6,340 bases of DNA, from contig JAUVXS010000099.1 of NCBI GenBank assembly GCA_030603485.1, positions 1-6,340 on the forward strand, given 5' to 3'. Origin of the DNA: Dehalococcoidia bacterium (lineage in GTDB: Bacteria; Chloroflexota; Dehalococcoidia; GIF9; AB-539-J10). Under the pieces are notes generated by a model that made no database searches, was not told where the DNA came from, and saw only the letters and a program-made list of their open reading frames with translations. A program made the translations under genes and the position numbers. Positions 4,648 through 6,340 of the stretch are shown piece after piece (position 1 is the stretch's first letter; the number at the start of each line of letters is the position of its first letter).

Positions 4648-6340
4648 ATGAGTATCTCTAAGGAAATTCTGGATGAAGTCGCCTTAAGTGAAAAGGAATA
4701 TAGACTTATCGTGCAGCAGCTAGGGCGAGAGCCTAATGAGGTACAGCTGGGAATGTTCGGCTCGTTATGGAGCGAGCATTGCGGCTACAAGCACTCTAAG
4801 CACTTACTTAAGCTTCTACCCTCCCGAGGCAAAAATGTCTTGGTGAGTCGGGGGGAGGAAAATGCCGGTGTAGTAGATATTGGGGATGGGCAGGCGGCGG
4901 TAATGAAAATAGAGTCCCACAATCATCCCTCAGCGATTGACCCATATCAGGGTGCCGCTACAGCGGCAGGTGGCGTTATAAGGGATATCTTTACTATGGG
5001 CGCTCGCCCTATAGCGTTGCTCAACTCTCTTCGCTTTGGCCCTTTAACTGAATCCAATAATCGCTACTTGCTCAATGGCGTTATCAGTGGCCTTGCAGAT
5101 TATGGCAATTGTCTGGGAATACCTGGTGTGGGTGGCGAAGTATTTTTTGCTGATAAGTATACCGGTAATCCGTTGATTAATGGTTTATGTTTGGGTATTT
5201 GTGAAAAGGATAAGTTGGTCAAAGCCAGGGCCAGTGGGGAAGGCAACTTGATAATGCTGGTGGGAGCTGACACGGGGCGTGATGGAATTCATGGTGCTTC
5301 CGGTCTAGCATCGCGTACTTTTGAGGATGAGTCAGAGAAGGAATCGGTGGTTCCAGCAGGCAATCCTGCTCTGGAGAAATTGCTCATTGAAGCGTGCCTT
5401 GAATTAGCGCAGACTGATTGGATTGTAGGCATGCAAGACCTGGGGGCAGCTGGATTGACAAGCTCTACGGTGGAGTGTGCAGCTAGAAGCAGGAGTGGAA
5501 TGGAAATAGACGTACTTAAAGTGCGTCGTTGCGAAGAGGATATGACCCCTTATGAAGTAATGCTCTCGGAGTCGCAGGAGAGAATGTTGCTGATTGTGAA
5601 GAAGGATTGTGAGGAAAAGGTGAAAGCCCTGCTTGATCGCTGGGAAATTCGCTCCGATATAATTGGTCGTGTTACCAATACTGGATTAGCCGTGGTTAAA
5701 GAGGAGGGAAAAGTTGTTGCTGAGATTCCTGTGAATTTGTTGGTCTCCCCACCCCTCTATCGCCAGCGGAGCAAGAAGCCAGCATGGCTTGAAGAGCTCC
5801 AATCTCTCGATATGAGCATCGTCCCTAACCTTAAGCCCAGGCAATGCAATTCTGTTTTACTTCGTTTACTGGCTTCTCCTAATAATGCCAGCAAGGAGTG
5901 TATCTACTGCCAGATTGATTATCAGGCGATGGGTAATACTGTGGTTCCTCCCGGTGGTGATGCCGCCGTTTTGCGTATCAAGGGAACCAAGAAAGGTATT
6001 GCCTTAACTGTCGATGGCAACGGGCGGTATTGCTATGTTGATCCCTTCCTAGGTGGAGTGATTGCTGTGGCTGAAGCTGCTCGGAATTTGGTCTGTAGTG
6101 GGGCTGAACCTCTAGCTATTACCGATTGTCTTAACTTTGGTAATCCTGAAAAGGCTGATGTCTATTACCAGTTGAAAGAGTGCATAGGGGGTATGGCGCG
6201 GGCTTCTCGGGAACTAAGGATTCCCGTGATAAGTGGTAACGTTAGTCTTTATAATGAGAGCAAGGGCGAAGCCATCTATCCCACTCCAATAGTAGGTATG
6301 CTGGGGATTGTAGAGGACATAAGCAGACATTGCACTATGT
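4648..6340 (+). CDS. purL: Phosphoribosylformylglycinamidine synthase subunit PurL (partial, 3' end missing)
   Basis: The frame is open from the ATG at 4648 to the window end, 564 codons plus one base. Small-type PurL proteins are about 720-750 residues, so roughly the last quarter is missing. PurL performs the ATP-dependent amidation of FGAR to FGAM in cytoplasmic purine synthesis, with ammonia from PurQ and help from PurS. Landmarks are SEHCGYKHSK (42-51, catalytic His44), KIESHNHPSAIDPYQGAAT (87-105, nucleotide and metal binding), GRDGIHGAS (210-218), QDLGAAGLTSS (263-273), LSESQERM (306-313), PPGGDAAVLR (434-443) and SGNVSLYNE (529-537). The protein starts almost directly at the first catalytic domain, so it is the small, three-component type and not the large fused enzyme. 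AGGGCGG lies a few bases before the ATG. It follows yqeY on the same strand after 192 bp. No internal frameshift or missing key residue was seen. Confidence 0.96.
   Translation, partial: MSISKEILDEVALSEKEYRLIVQQLGREPNEVQLGMFGSLWSEHCGYKHSKHLLKLLPSRGKNVLVSRGEENAGVVDIGDGQAAVMKIESHNHPSAIDPYQGAATAAGGVIRDIFTMGARPIALLNSLRFGPLTESNNRYLLNGVISGLADYGNCLGIPGVGGEVFFADKYTGNPLINGLCLGICEKDKLVKARASGEGNLIMLVGADTGRDGIHGASGLASRTFEDESEKESVVPAGNPALEKLLIEACLELAQTDWIVGMQDLGAAGLTSSTVECAARSRSGMEIDVLKVRRCEEDMTPYEVMLSESQERMLLIVKKDCEEKVKALLDRWEIRSDIIGRVTNTGLAVVKEEGKVVAEIPVNLLVSPPLYRQRSKKPAWLEELQSLDMSIVPNLKPRQCNSVLLRLLASPNNASKECIYCQIDYQAMGNTVVPPGGDAAVLRIKGTKKGIALTVDGNGRYCYVDPFLGGVIAVAEAARNLVCSGAEPLAITDCLNFGNPEKADVYYQLKECIGGMARASRELRIPVISGNVSLYNESKGEAIYPTPIVGMLGIVEDISRHCTM

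Overview
This looks like chromosomal DNA from a bacterium, probably a Chloroflexota lineage such as Dehalococcoidia. That assignment is an inference from the style of the bS21 and PurL proteins, the rpsU-yqeY pair and the kind of dispersed intergenic repeat present; no rRNA or other decisive marker lies in the window. The window holds two divergent transcription units separated by about 0.5 kb of gene-free, repeat-bearing DNA.

Left part (1-3385, minus strand): a lipid-type operon. Read in its own direction it starts at a near-consensus promoter (TTGACA, 17 bp, TAGAAT; 3385-3357) and encodes (i) a 131-residue protein of unknown function built from five copies of a 16-residue Pro-containing repeat, (ii) an OleA-like thiolase-fold condensing enzyme with the complete OleA residue set (Glu97, Cys123, His276, Asn306), (iii) a FabF/KAS II-like ketosynthase with an intact Cys-His-His centre but an altered gating loop, (iv) a small acyl carrier protein with a DSM phosphopantetheine site, and (v) the first 18 residues of an FAD-dependent oxidoreductase of the GAGMSGLAAG type, cut by the window edge. 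An OleA-type enzyme beside its own ACP and KAS II, with no oleB, oleC or oleD in view, suggests a specialised fatty-acyl or hydrocarbon pathway rather than housekeeping fatty acid synthesis. The product cannot be read from the sequence.

Middle (3386-3779): no convincing gene. It holds short direct and inverted repeats of the GATTCTT...CAGAATGAC kind, including a 30-bp unit repeated in tandem, which look like a dispersed, non-coding genome repeat.

Right part (3780-6340, plus strand): housekeeping genes. A consensus-like promoter (TTGACA, 17 bp, TAAACT) drives rpsU (bS21) with a predicted leader of only about 7 nt and no Shine-Dalgarno sequence. A GatB/YqeY-domain protein follows 7 bp later. 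After a 192-bp gap holding a perfect palindrome and a duplicated 12-bp box comes purL, the small-type FGAM synthase subunit, which is open at the right edge with 564 codons present.
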